Under the pieces are notes generated by a model. The model saw only the letters and a program-made list of their open reading frames with translations, was not told the DNA's origin and made no database searches. 64,000 nucleotides of DNA, from contig NZ_SMLZ01000097.1 in the NCBI RefSeq assembly GCF_009711415.1, forward strand, positions 1-64,000. Reading direction: 5' to 3'. Of this stretch, positions 43,492-53,138 are shown piece after piece. Made by a program: the position numbers and the translations under genes. The stretch's first letter is position 1, and each line of letters starts with the position of its first letter. Origin of the DNA: Roseibium denhamense. Its GTDB lineage: Bacteria; Pseudomonadota; Alphaproteobacteria; Rhizobiales; Stappiaceae.

Positions 43492-44409
43492 ATGGCCCAA
43501 GCGTCACGCGCGGAAAGACGCCAGACATCCTGGTGGCACCAAAACCAGCAACAGCTGACACCCTGGCTTTTCCTTGCGCCGGGCATCCTGTTTTTCTTGT
43601 TTTATGTCATCTTTCCGATTTTCCAGTCTTTCAACCTGTCGCTCTATGAGTGGGACGGGCTTGGGGAGGCTGAGTTTGTTGGGCTCTATAACTACGAAGA
43701 ACTGTATTGGGACGATGCCTTTTACACATCGCTCAAGAACAACGTCATCTGGCTGGCGCTCTATCTGTTTGCGATACCGGCTGGTCTGTTCATTGCGTTG
43801 TTCCTGAACCAGACCGTTGTCGGTATCCGGCTCTACAAATCCCTCTTCTTTTTTCCATTTGTGATTTCGCAGGTGGTTGTGGGCCTTGTCTTTACATGGT
43901 TCTACGATCCGACTTTCGGTCTTTTGAATGCGATACTCGGCTCGGTCGGCATTCCCCCGGTCAACGTGCTGGGCGATGAAAACTGGGTCACAATCGGCAT
44001 CATTGTCGCGGGTCTTTGGCCTCAAACAGCCTATTGCATGATCCTCTACTTGACCGGTCTGAATGCTGTCGATCCGGAGCAGATCGAAGCCGGACGCCTC
44101 GACGGCGCTAAAGGCTGGCGTATGCTTTGGTACATTATCATTCCGCAGCTCCGGCCCGCGACTTTCATCGCCTTCGTGGTGACGATTATCGGGGCTCTAC
44201 GCTCCTTTGACCTGATCTCAATCATGACCAATGGCGGCCCTTTCGGTGCCAGCCGGGTTCTCTCGTTTTACATGTTCGAAGTCGCGCTTTCCGAATACGG
44301 CTTCAGAATGGGTTATGGCGCCGCCATCGCGGTTGTCCTGTTCCTAATCATGCTGGCTTTCATCGCCTATTTCCTGTGGTCGATGTACAAAGAAGAGAAG
44401 GCCCGCTGA
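43492..44409 (+). CDS. Sugar ABC transporter permease (CUT1, MalF/UgpA-like)
   Basis: 305 residues from MAQASRAERRQTSWWHQNQQ. Six membrane helices, with the first at about 23-47 (WLFLAPGILFFLFYVIFPIF). The EAA loop EAGRLDGAKGWRMLWYIIIP contacts the ATPase. The 26 upstream in-frame codons run back over the stem-loop and are not included. It pairs with the permease starting one base after its stop codon. Confidence 0.88.
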   Translation: MAQASRAERRQTSWWHQNQQQLTPWLFLAPGILFFLFYVIFPIFQSFNLSLYEWDGLGEAEFVGLYNYEELYWDDAFYTSLKNNVIWLALYLFAIPAGLFIALFLNQTVVGIRLYKSLFFFPFVISQVVVGLVFTWFYDPTFGLLNAILGSVGIPPVNVLGDENWVTIGIIVAGLWPQTAYCMILYLTGLNAVDPEQIEAGRLDGAKGWRMLWYIIIPQLRPATFIAFVVTIIGALRSFDLISIMTNGGPFGASRVLSFYMFEVALSEYGFRMGYGAAIAVVLFLIMLAFIAYFLWSMYKEEKAR

Positions 44410-44410
44410 T

Positions 44411-45259
44411 ATGTTTCCAACCCCTATCGAGCGCACATCGAGAACTTGGCAGGTGTCCTACCAGGCACTGTTGCCGCTGGCCCTCATCCTCTGGCTCTTG
44501 CCATTGATCGCGGTTGCGGTCTTCTCCGTCAAACCGGACTCAGACTTCGCACAAGGCAACTATTGGGGGTGGCCGTCTTCTTTCGAGGGGTTCACAAACT
44601 ACTCGCTTGTCTTCCTGCAGTCAGACATGCCGCAGTATCTTCTGAATTCCTTCAAGATCACGATCCCGACGGTCATTGGCGCGGTTGCCTTGTCCTGTAT
44701 GACAGGCTTTGCGCTCGGCATTTACAAGTTCAAGGCGAACATCTGGATCTTCTTCATGTTCGTGGCCGGAAACTTTGTACCATTCCAGATTTTGATGGTG
44801 CCGGTTCGAGATCTCACACTGCAGATGGGCCTTTACAACACAATCACCGGCTTGGTGCTGTTTCACATCGCATTTCAAACCGGCTTCTGCACCTTGTTCA
44901 TGCGCAATTTCATCCGGGCGCTTCCGTTTGAGCTGATCGAGGCTGCCCGGGTTGAAGGGATTCCGGAGTGGAAGATCTTCTGGTACGTGGTGTTGCCTCT
45001 GATGAAGCCGGCCATTGCCGCCCTGTCCGTCTTGATCTTCACCTTTATCTGGAACGACTACTTCTGGGCTGTTGTGCTGACCCAAGGTGTTGAGAGCCAG
45101 CCGGTAACTGCGGGCATAACATCTTTCAATGCACAGTACCGCGCTGCCTATCATCTCATGAGCGCCGGATCGATCGTGGCCGCTTTGCCGCCCGTTGCGA
45201 TGTTTTTCCTCATGCAACGGCACTTCATCGCAGGCCTCACCCTTGGTGCCGTAAAATGA
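44411..45259 (+). CDS. Sugar ABC transporter permease (CUT1, MalG/UgpE-like)
   Basis: 282 residues, six membrane helices, beginning MFPTPIERTSRTWQVSYQAL. EAA loop EAARVEGIPEWKIFWYVVLP near 176-195. Together with the preceding permease, the binding protein and the divergent ATPase it completes one importer. The stop overlaps the alpha-galactosidase ATG (ATGA). Confidence 0.88.
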   Translation: MFPTPIERTSRTWQVSYQALLPLALILWLLPLIAVAVFSVKPDSDFAQGNYWGWPSSFEGFTNYSLVFLQSDMPQYLLNSFKITIPTVIGAVALSCMTGFALGIYKFKANIWIFFMFVAGNFVPFQILMVPVRDLTLQMGLYNTITGLVLFHIAFQTGFCTLFMRNFIRALPFELIEAARVEGIPEWKIFWYVVLPLMKPAIAALSVLIFTFIWNDYFWAVVLTQGVESQPVTAGITSFNAQYRAAYHLMSAGSIVAALPPVAMFFLMQRHFIAGLTLGAVK

Positions 45260-47331
45260 TACGCACATGGCATCTCGGCGGTCACCAGCAAAGTCTTGTT
45301 CTGGCAAGCTTTCATAACCAGCTGCCGGAAGCAGTCTATTGGGGCCCACCCCTTCCAGAAACTGATAATCTGGAAATGATTGCGAATGCTAACCGGCAAG
45401 ACGTTACCGGCGGCATGCTGGACCAAAACCCTCCGCTTAGCTTGTCACCTGAAGTTTCCAAGACATTTCCAGGCGAAGCCGGTCACAGTCTGCGCGATAA
45501 AAACGGAAACAGTCTAGCGCCGCGTTTTTCGTTCCATGAGGAAGAAAACGCCGAGACCGGCGTAGCGCTCACCTTCAAGGACAGAGACCTCGGACTGACC
45601 TTGCGGTTCGCATTGGAAGTTTGTGGCAGGACATCAATTTTAAAGCTCGAAACAGAGTTGAAATCAGATGCCCCAATCCAAGCTGACTGGCTTGCAGCGC
45701 CAGTTCTTCCAGTGCCAAGCCAGACGAACCAGATGATCGAGTTTTCGGGCCGCTGGTGCTCGGAGTTCCAGACCCGGCGCCTTCCATTCGCACCGGGGGC
45801 GAGAACCCGTGATAACCGGACCGGCCGGACCGATCATGCGCATTTTCCAGGGCTCATTGCCGTAAGGCCTGGAACGACCAACACCTCCGGTGAGGCCTAC
45901 GCCTTTCATTATGGCTGGTCCGGCGGTCACAAGATGGTGGCCGAAGAGCTGTTTGACGGACGGCGGCAAGTTCAGTTTGGCCATGCCTCCAGAACCGGCA
46001 AGCCTGGAACACATTTTCAAAGCGCGCCCCTTTACGCCACTTACACATCGTCTGGTTTGAACGGGGCAGCGGTCTCCTTCCAGCGTTACTGCAGAACCGG
46101 CCTTGTGACGGCCGCACGCAATCCGCGCCCCGTCCATTACAATTGCTGGGAAGCGGTTTACTTCGACCATAATCTGCATGAACTGAAATCAATCGCAACA
46201 AAGGCGCACGAGCTTGGCGCGGAACGCTTTGTTCTCGATGACGGCTGGTTCGGGCATCGAGACGATGACACGTCTTCCCTCGGGGATTGGGTCATCGATA
46301 CCCGCAAGTATCCGGACGGCCTCACTCCGCTTATTGATCATGTGACAACGCTCGGCATGGAATTTGGCATCTGGTTCGAGCCGGAAATGATCAACGAGGA
46401 CAGCGAGCTTTTCAGGGCCCATCCCGATTGGGTGCTGGGACCGGCGGACCAGATCCGCGGACGGCAGCAATTGGTACTCGATATGAGCCGAAACGAGGTT
46501 CAGGACTATCTCTTTGCGCGCATAGCCGCCGTGTTGCAGGACAATGCAATTGGCTACATCAAGTGGGATCATAACCGGGTGCTGCCGGTCGCCGACGCTG
46601 CACAAGCAGAAGGCACCTACGCTTTGCTGGACCGGCTGCGGGCAGCATTTCCGGATGTTGAGATTGAAAGCTGCGCGTCGGGCGGCGGCCGTATCGATTA
46701 CGGGATCCTGCAGCGCACCCAAAGGGTCTGGCTCTCCGACAGCAATGACGCGCTGGAGCGGCAACGCATCCAGCACGATGCAGCGCTGTTTTTGCCCGGA
46801 GCAGTGACCGGGTCTCATGTCGGGCCACGAACCTGCCACACCTCTGGCCGGATGCTGGACATCCGCATTCGCGCCTGGACAGCCGCACAGCGGCACATGG
46901 GGTTTGAAATGGATCCCCGGGAACTGACCGATGAGGAGGCAGGCGTTCTCCGGAAGGTCACGAGCTGGTGGAAAGCCAACCGCGATTGGCTGATGCTTGC
47001 GGATATCCTGCGCCTCGACAGTTCGGATCCCGCCATAATTGCGGAACAGCATCTAGCGAAAGAGGGTGACCGGTTCACTGTGTTCGCCGCCCAGATAAAA
47101 ACCTCCGAGCAGGTATTGCCGCACCCCTTGCGCCTAACTGGACTGGAAGCAGGTGAGACATATCGCGTCAAACTCTTGAACCGCGAGGACGCGCCTGGTT
47201 TGTCCCGCGGCACCCCGCTTCTAAAAGCGGAAGACTTGACGGTGGGTGGTCAATATCTGATGAGCCACGGCGTGACTCTGCCATGGCGCTTTCCGGGGAC
47301 GATATGGGTGCTGGAAGGCCATAGAACTTGA
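45256..47331 (+). CDS. Alpha-galactosidase, GH36
   Basis: 691 residues, normal for the bacterial GH36 tetramers. An N-terminal beta-sandwich (about 1-290) precedes the TIM barrel. Nucleophile D438 lies in YIKWDHNR and the acid/base segment is WLSDSNDALER (D495/D498). EPEMINEDS and LDDGWFG are further barrel motifs. No signal peptide, so it hydrolyses imported alpha-galactosides in the cytoplasm, releasing galactose. Co-translated with the importer. Confidence 0.92.
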   Translation: MIRTWHLGGHQQSLVLASFHNQLPEAVYWGPPLPETDNLEMIANANRQDVTGGMLDQNPPLSLSPEVSKTFPGEAGHSLRDKNGNSLAPRFSFHEEENAETGVALTFKDRDLGLTLRFALEVCGRTSILKLETELKSDAPIQADWLAAPVLPVPSQTNQMIEFSGRWCSEFQTRRLPFAPGARTRDNRTGRTDHAHFPGLIAVRPGTTNTSGEAYAFHYGWSGGHKMVAEELFDGRRQVQFGHASRTGKPGTHFQSAPLYATYTSSGLNGAAVSFQRYCRTGLVTAARNPRPVHYNCWEAVYFDHNLHELKSIATKAHELGAERFVLDDGWFGHRDDDTSSLGDWVIDTRKYPDGLTPLIDHVTTLGMEFGIWFEPEMINEDSELFRAHPDWVLGPADQIRGRQQLVLDMSRNEVQDYLFARIAAVLQDNAIGYIKWDHNRVLPVADAAQAEGTYALLDRLRAAFPDVEIESCASGGGRIDYGILQRTQRVWLSDSNDALERQRIQHDAALFLPGAVTGSHVGPRTCHTSGRMLDIRIRAWTAAQRHMGFEMDPRELTDEEAGVLRKVTSWWKANRDWLMLADILRLDSSDPAIIAEQHLAKEGDRFTVFAAQIKTSEQVLPHPLRLTGLEAGETYRVKLLNREDAPGLSRGTPLLKAEDLTVGGQYLMSHGVTLPWRFPGTIWVLEGHRT

Positions 47332-47394
47332 GCGGTTTAGGCCGCAACAACAACACCGGCGCATAAGCTGGAGAACGTCGAACGGGAACGTTTT

Positions 47395-48159
47395 ATGTAC
47401 GCGAATTATCCGGATCTGAAGGGCGCATCTGTCTACATCACGGGCGGTGGCTCGGGCATTGGAGCATTCCTTACCGATGGTTTTCTAGCCCAGGGCGCAA
47501 AAGTGGCCTTCATCGGCCGGAGTGATGCCACCAGCTTTTGCGATACCATGGAACAAAAGCACGGCCGCCGTCCGCTTTTCCTTCATGGGGACATCACGGA
47601 CATTCCTCTTTTGAAGCGGACCATGGACGAGGCCGCCGAGGCTCACGGGCCAATTACAGTGCTTGTGAACAATGCGGCCAATGATCAACGCCATTCAACG
47701 GAAGAAGTGACGGAAGACTTCTGGGATTGGGCGCAGGCAGTGAACTTGAAGGCCTATTTCTTCGCCTGCCAGCATGTTGTGGCGGGCATGCGTGCTGCCG
47801 GCGGCGGATCGATTATCAACTTCACATCCATATCCTACATGATGGGCAATGCCGGTTATCCTGCATACACAACCGCAAACTCCGGCATCAACGGGATGAC
47901 CCGAAGCCTGGCCCGTGAATTCGGACCGGACCGGATCCGCGTGAATGCGATCGCACCTGGGTGGGTTCTGACCGACAAACAGAAAGAAATGTGGGTCACA
48001 CCGGAAGGTCTGGCTGCGCATTTGGACCGCCAGTGTTTGAAAGAGGAGCTTGCCCCGGAAGATATGGTTGATCCGGTCCTTTTCCTCGCGTCCAAAGCCA
48101 GCAAGGCAATGACCGGTCAAGCACTCGTTGTCGATGGCGGCGTCGTGGTGAGCGGATGA
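47395..48159 (+). CDS. SDR family oxidoreductase, probable sugar dehydrogenase with altered active site
   Basis: 254 residues, classical SDR. Cofactor motif TGGGSGIG near 16-23, NNAAN at about 90-94, catalytic S145 and Y158. The usual lysine of YxxxK is replaced: residues 158-162 read YTTAN, with N162 encoded by AAC where K is expected. From context the step would be galactose to galactono-lactone. Loss of the lysine should weaken or abolish dehydrogenase activity unless another residue compensates. The stop overlaps dgoK (ATGA); a 63-nt gap separates it from the GH36 gene. Confidence 0.82.
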   Translation: MYANYPDLKGASVYITGGGSGIGAFLTDGFLAQGAKVAFIGRSDATSFCDTMEQKHGRRPLFLHGDITDIPLLKRTMDEAAEAHGPITVLVNNAANDQRHSTEEVTEDFWDWAQAVNLKAYFFACQHVVAGMRAAGGGSIINFTSISYMMGNAGYPAYTTANSGINGMTRSLAREFGPDRIRVNAIAPGWVLTDKQKEMWVTPEGLAAHLDRQCLKEELAPEDMVDPVLFLASKASKAMTGQALVVDGGVVVSG

Positions 48160-49076
48160 CCAGCGGGGCAAAAGCATCCTGGATTGCAGCGGATTGGGGA
48201 ACGACCAATCTGCGTGTCTGGATGCTGGATGAAGTTGGGGGCATTGTTCATCACGCCTCTTCAGAAAAAGGTATGGGCAAGCTGGAACGCCGTGAATTCG
48301 AACCTGTCTTGCTTGACCTCATCGATCCGTTCTTGACACACGGCCAAAAAACACCGGTCGTCATCTGTGGAATGGCCGGTTCCCGGCAGGGATGGGCGGA
48401 AGCGCCCTACAGATCCGCTCCCTGTGGTCCACCATCGATTGAAGACGCAACAGCAGTGATCACAAAGGACGCGCGCATCGATGTTCGCATTCTGCCCGGG
48501 ATCAAACAGCTTGATCCTGCGGACGTCATGCGCGGGGAAGAAACGCAGATCGCCGGTTTTCTGGCTGATCATCCAGATTTTACCGGAACACTGTGCCTCC
48601 CGGGAACGCATACCAAATGGTGCGAGATCAGCTTCGGAATTGTGAAGCGTTTTCGAACATTTATGACTGGCGAGATATTTTCACTGTTGAGTGAACAGTC
48701 CGTCTTGCGCCATAGCCTTTCGAAAAATGCTCCCGATACTGAGGCCTTTACGAACGCGGTGAAACACTGTGTCCGGGAACCTGAAAGCCTTGCAGCCGAA
48801 CTCTTCGGCATCCGGGCCGGGAGCCTTGTCGCCGATCTTTTACCCGAAACCGCACGGAGCCGCTTGTCAGGCCTTCTGATCGGTTCGGAACTTGCATCGA
48901 TCACCAAAAACTTCAGCGTCCGTCGAGCGGTTATCCTTGGCAGCGACCATATTGCCCAAGCCTATGCGACAGCCCTGTCAGGGCTCGGTCACTCCCCTCA
49001 AGTAATGGACGCCAGCGCCATAACGCTGCGGGGGCTGACCCTCGCCCATAACGCTTACCGGAGGCTGCCTCAATGA
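48156..49076 (+). CDS. dgoK: 2-dehydro-3-deoxygalactonokinase
   Basis: 306 residues. Phosphorylates 2-keto-3-deoxygalactonate at C6. The N-terminal ATPase-fold motif AADWGTTNLRVWMLDE (about 9-24), GMAGSRQGWAEAPY (about 72-85) and CLPGTHTKWCEI (about 148-159) are DgoK markers. It overlaps both neighbours by ATGA. It feeds the aldolase encoded next. Confidence 0.93.
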   Translation: MTSGAKASWIAADWGTTNLRVWMLDEVGGIVHHASSEKGMGKLERREFEPVLLDLIDPFLTHGQKTPVVICGMAGSRQGWAEAPYRSAPCGPPSIEDATAVITKDARIDVRILPGIKQLDPADVMRGEETQIAGFLADHPDFTGTLCLPGTHTKWCEISFGIVKRFRTFMTGEIFSLLSEQSVLRHSLSKNAPDTEAFTNAVKHCVREPESLAAELFGIRAGSLVADLLPETARSRLSGLLIGSELASITKNFSVRRAVILGSDHIAQAYATALSGLGHSPQVMDASAITLRGLTLAHNAYRRLPQ

Positions 49077-49687
49077 GCCGGAACATCATTGCAATCTTGC
49101 GCGGGCTGGATCCACGAGAGGCTCTTCCAATCACTGAGGTGATCATCAACGCGGGCATTACCCGGATCGAAGTGCCTTTGAACTCGCCAAATCCGCTTAA
49201 GAGCATCGAGGCGATGGCGACCACATTCTCCAGCCAAGCAGAAATCGGAGCTGGAACGGTTCTTGAGATCGAACAGGTTCATCAGGTGAAGTCGGCCGGA
49301 GGCACCTTGATCGTGTCGCCCGATTGTAACCCGGACGTTATTCGGACCACCAAAGCCGAAAACATGAAATCGTTTCCAGGCGTAATGACCCCGACAGAGT
49401 GCTTCACGGCTCTTCGGAACGGTGCTGATGGTCTTAAGTTTTTCCCGGCGTCCTTGATTGGCCCCGACGGTTTGAAAGCCATTATGGCTGTTCTGCCCAA
49501 AGGCACCCCAACATACGCTGTTGGTGGAGCCGGGCCGCATAACTTTGCAAATTGGTTTGAAGCTGGCGCCACAGGGTTTGGAATTGGCACAGCGCTGTAC
49601 AAGCCAGGCGCGACCGCTGCGGATGTCAGCGAAAAGGCCGCACGGATCGTTGCCGCATACGATCAATCTGTTATGGCCGGAAAATAA
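49073..49687 (+). CDS. dgoA: 2-dehydro-3-deoxy-6-phosphogalactonate aldolase
   Basis: 204 residues, KDPG/KDPGal aldolase family, class I Schiff-base enzyme. Schiff-base lysine K122 in GLKFFPAS, with IEVPLNSPNP (catalytic Glu near residue 32) and GAGTVLEIEQV. Splits KDPGal to pyruvate and glyceraldehyde-3-phosphate. Its ATG overlaps the dgoK stop. Confidence 0.93.
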   Translation: MSRNIIAILRGLDPREALPITEVIINAGITRIEVPLNSPNPLKSIEAMATTFSSQAEIGAGTVLEIEQVHQVKSAGGTLIVSPDCNPDVIRTTKAENMKSFPGVMTPTECFTALRNGADGLKFFPASLIGPDGLKAIMAVLPKGTPTYAVGGAGPHNFANWFEAGATGFGIGTALYKPGATAADVSEKAARIVAAYDQSVMAGK

Positions 49688-49691
49688 GCAA

Positions 49692-50531
49692 ATGAACCAA
49701 ATCTTCGACGAGCGCCAATGCCTTTTGGGCGAGGGACCTTTGTGGCATCCGGAACGCCAGCAGCTCTTCTGGTTCGACATTTTGAACAACAGGCTGCTGA
49801 CCCTGGAGAAAGGTCAACCAAAGCAATGGCAATTCGATGAATTTGTCTCTGCCGCGGGATGGGTCACCCAGGATGCACTGTTGATCGCCAGCGAAAGCCA
49901 GTTGTTTCTTTTCGATCTTAACACCGGCCAGAGCCAAAAACTGTTCGAGCTAGAGGCTGACAATCCGATGACCCGGTCCAACGATGGACGCGCCGATGCA
50001 TTCGGCGGGTTCTGGATTGGCACAATGGGGAAGAATGCCGAGACGGGCGCCGGAAGCATCTATCGCTTTTACAAGGGGGAAGTGCGGCGGCTCTTCAAAA
50101 ACATCACAATTTCCAATTCCATTTGTTTTACTCCGGACGGAAGAGCCACTTATTTCGCGGACACAGCCACAAACGAGATCAAAAAGGTGGACCTGGATGC
50201 CGAAGGATGGCCGGCTGCACCACCAGAAACCTTCATTGATTTGACCGCTAAAAAGCTCAATCCCGACGGATCGGTTGTTGATGCGGACGGATATCTCTGG
50301 AACGCACAATGGGGCGCGAGCCGTGTTGCGCGTTACTCTCCTAAGGGCGAGTTTGTATCGGCGGTCCAATTTTCTGCCGAACAGGTTTCCTGCCCGGCTT
50401 TTGGCGGGCCAGACCTGAAGACGTTATTTGCAACGTCGGCAGCTGATGGGCTGTCAGGCACGGATGACGGGAAGACATTTGTTTATGAAGCCGGAATCAA
50501 AGGACAGCCGGAACATCGGGTGAGACTATGA
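49692..50531 (+). CDS. SMP-30/gluconolactonase family lactonase
   Basis: 279 residues, six-bladed propeller. The metal ligands are visible: the early Glu in LGEGPLWHP, the Asn-Asp of RSNDGRADAFGGFWIGT, and the Asp of VVDADGYLWNAQWG. In this operon it most likely hydrolyses galactono-1,4- or 1,5-lactone to galactonate. The start at 49692 is 4 nt after the dgoA stop. The upstream extension of the frame overlaps dgoA and is rejected. It overlaps the GH42 gene by ATGA. Confidence 0.88.
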   Translation: MNQIFDERQCLLGEGPLWHPERQQLFWFDILNNRLLTLEKGQPKQWQFDEFVSAAGWVTQDALLIASESQLFLFDLNTGQSQKLFELEADNPMTRSNDGRADAFGGFWIGTMGKNAETGAGSIYRFYKGEVRRLFKNITISNSICFTPDGRATYFADTATNEIKKVDLDAEGWPAAPPETFIDLTAKKLNPDGSVVDADGYLWNAQWGASRVARYSPKGEFVSAVQFSAEQVSCPAFGGPDLKTLFATSAADGLSGTDDGKTFVYEAGIKGQPEHRVRL

Positions 50532-52453
50532 CCGAAGCCCTCAAGCGCACACTCGGCACCTGTTATTATCCAGAACACTGGCCCGAAGAGATTTGGGAGG
50601 CAGATGCCAGGCGCATGAAAGACACCGGCCTCACTTGGGTCCGTGTCGGCGAGTTTTCCTGGTCACGCCTTGAGCCTGTACCGGGTGACCTTCATTTCGA
50701 GTGGCTCGACAGAGCGATCGACATTCTTGGGAAAGCCGGTCTGAAGGTTGTGCTCGGGACACCAACGGCAACGCCGCCGCGCTGGATGATTGACAAGCAT
50801 CCGGACATGGTCGCAGTTGATGCACACGGGAACCCGCGCAAGTTTGGCTCACGCCGTCATTATTGTTTTTCCCATGAAGGGTACAAACAAGAGAGCGACC
50901 GGATCGTGAAACTCCTGGCGGAGCGCTATGGCCGCAACCCTTACGTGGCAGCCTGGCAAACCGATAATGAGTATGGCTGTCATGACACGATCCTGTCTTA
51001 CTCGGACGCAGCCAGAACCGCGTTCCGTCTTTGGCTGCGCGACCACTATGGAACAATAGAGGCACTTAACCGGGCGTGGGGAAATGTCTTCTGGTCAATG
51101 GAGTACCGGTCCTTTGAAGAGATCGATCTGCCAAACCTGACCGTTACCGAACCCAATCCGTCTCACACTCTGGCATTCCGGCGGTTTTCATCTGATCAGG
51201 TCGCTGTATTCAACAAGCGGCAGGTGGAGACAATCCGCGCACATTCCAGCGCCCCAATCAGCCACAACTACATGGGGCGGATCACCGACTTTGATCATTT
51301 CAAGGTCGGGGACGATCTTGAAATCGCGACCTGGGACAGCTACCCGCTCGGGTTTCTGGAAGACCGGGTCGGCGCAGCGCCAGATCATCAACGCACCTAC
51401 GCCCGCCAGGGCGACCCTGATTTTCAAGCCTTTCACCACGATCTTTACCGGGCCGTTGGCAAGGGCCGCTGGTGGGTCATGGAACAACAGCCCGGACCGG
51501 TGAATTGGGCCCCTTACAATCCGGCGCCCACGAAAGGCATGATGCGGCTTTGGGCCTGGGAGGCCTACGCTCACGGGGCAGAAGCGGTCTGTTACTTCCG
51601 TTGGCGCCAAGCACCCTTTGCGCAAGAACAAATGCATGCCGGTATGCTGCGGCCGGACAATGCGGATGCACCTGCCCTGCAGGAGGCAAAACAAGTCGCG
51701 GAAGAACTGCGCAGCGCTCCAGATGTGTCATCGCCCCAGGCTCCGGTTGCCCTGATATTCGATTACGACGCGGATTTTGCATGGGCGGCCCAGCCGCACG
51801 GCGCCGGCCTCAGCTACTTCCAACTTGTCTTTGATGTCTATAAGGCGCTTCGCAAACTGGGTCTGTCTATCGACATATTGCGTCCAGAAACACGGGATTT
51901 CACAGGCTACAAGATTGTTGCAGCGCCTGGATTGATCCACATGCCGGAAGACCTGAAAAGAGCTTTGAGCGGATGCAGCGCGCAGGTTCTGCTGGGACCG
52001 CGAACAGGAGCCCGTGACAAGAACATGGTCATACCCGTCCCGTTGCCACCGGACATCCCAGGCTTGGATGTTACTGTGACGCGGGTCGAAAGCCTGCGGC
52101 CCGACATGCCGCTGGCGCTGAAAAAAAGCGGCACGGCCGCAGGGTGTTTTCGAGGCTATCGCGAGGAACTTGAAGGCGCCGCGGACATAGTTCTCGAATT
52201 GGAAAACGGGGAGCCGGCTGCTTTTTCGAACGGCCACATGACATATGTCGGTGGCTGGTGCGATGAGGAAGGATGGCTTCATCTGTTGCGCGACTTGTGC
52301 AAGAGCGCGCGGGTCCAGACCTTTGAGGTGTCAGGTGGCGTCCGCTGCCGGGATACCGATGGCACCCGTATTTGGACGAATTACGGCTCCGACCCCGCTG
52401 ACACTCCAGCCGGGCGGATCGAAGCCGCCGGAGTTTTGTTTGAAAACCTCTAA
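50528..52453 (+). CDS. Beta-galactosidase, GH42
   Basis: 641 residues, normal GH42 length. Acid/base E148 in QTDNEYG and nucleophile E319 in VMEQQPGP. A trimerisation domain follows at about 390-590 (APVALIFDYDADFAW). No signal peptide, so it cleaves imported beta-galactosides. It ends the operon and overlaps by 4 nt the end of the convergent DsbA-like gene. Confidence 0.92.
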   Translation: MTEALKRTLGTCYYPEHWPEEIWEADARRMKDTGLTWVRVGEFSWSRLEPVPGDLHFEWLDRAIDILGKAGLKVVLGTPTATPPRWMIDKHPDMVAVDAHGNPRKFGSRRHYCFSHEGYKQESDRIVKLLAERYGRNPYVAAWQTDNEYGCHDTILSYSDAARTAFRLWLRDHYGTIEALNRAWGNVFWSMEYRSFEEIDLPNLTVTEPNPSHTLAFRRFSSDQVAVFNKRQVETIRAHSSAPISHNYMGRITDFDHFKVGDDLEIATWDSYPLGFLEDRVGAAPDHQRTYARQGDPDFQAFHHDLYRAVGKGRWWVMEQQPGPVNWAPYNPAPTKGMMRLWAWEAYAHGAEAVCYFRWRQAPFAQEQMHAGMLRPDNADAPALQEAKQVAEELRSAPDVSSPQAPVALIFDYDADFAWAAQPHGAGLSYFQLVFDVYKALRKLGLSIDILRPETRDFTGYKIVAAPGLIHMPEDLKRALSGCSAQVLLGPRTGARDKNMVIPVPLPPDIPGLDVTVTRVESLRPDMPLALKKSGTAAGCFRGYREELEGAADIVLELENGEPAAFSNGHMTYVGGWCDEEGWLHLLRDLCKSARVQTFEVSGGVRCRDTDGTRIWTNYGSDPADTPAGRIEAAGVLFENL

Positions 52454-53115
52454 TCCGAAGTCATCAGTTGCTTGAGAATTGATGTGTAGTTTTCGACGCC
52501 CTGAGCGCCCGTAATGAGGTGCCTACGATCAAAGATGACGGCGGGGACGCCCTGTATGCCGTTCTGCGTCCAGAATGCTTCTTCCTGACGCACGTCATCA
52601 GAAAACCTCTGGTCCGCCAAAACCTTCAAAGCCTCTTCGCGGTCAAGTCCAACATCTCCGGCGATATCCGCCAGTATTTCGTCATCGTTGAGATCTTTCC
52701 GGTCCTGGAAATAGGCCTCGAATAGCGCCATTTTCAAGGGATGCTCTTTGCCCTCGGGCCCTGCCCAATGAAGCAGTTGGTGCGCCTTGAACGTATTGAC
52801 CATGCGCATGTCATCGGCAAAACGGAATTCAAACCCAAGGTCTTTTCCAACTTCGGAAAGCCGGTCGCGCGCGCCCTGGGACTGTTCGGCAGTCGACCCA
52901 TATTTGCGCATAATGTGGTCGCGAAGGTTCTCACCTGCTTGCGGCATATCGGGGTTCAGTTCAAATGGATGCCATTTGATCGCAGCGGAAATACCTGTCT
53001 CATGGATGGCTTGTTCAAGCTGCTTGAACCCGACAATACACCACGGGCAAACCACATCCGATACGATGTCAATTTGGAGCACGTCTCCCAAATCACTGTC
53101 AGATATCTCGGCCAT
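52450..53115 (-). CDS. DsbA family oxidoreductase (FrnE-like)
   Basis: 221 residues, thioredoxin fold with a helical insert. CPWC at C23-C26, IDIVSDVVCPWC opening and the cis-proline loop GVPAVIFD near 192-199. No signal peptide, so it is cytoplasmic, as are FrnE proteins, which have disulfide-linked roles in oxidative stress. It lies 23 nt downstream of the kefB-type gene on the same strand, which may add a thiol-redox function to that operon. Confidence 0.85.
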   Translation of the reverse strand: MAEISDSDLGDVLQIDIVSDVVCPWCIVGFKQLEQAIHETGISAAIKWHPFELNPDMPQAGENLRDHIMRKYGSTAEQSQGARDRLSEVGKDLGFEFRFADDMRMVNTFKAHQLLHWAGPEGKEHPLKMALFEAYFQDRKDLNDDEILADIAGDVGLDREEALKVLADQRFSDDVRQEEAFWTQNGIQGVPAVIFDRRHLITGAQGVENYTSILKQLMTSD

Positions 53116-53138
53116 TTCGAGTTCCTTTCCACCACTGT

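Noticed and set aside
46189-47052. 287-codon minus-strand frame
   Set aside because: Antisense to the GH36 gene with both catalytic motifs intact.
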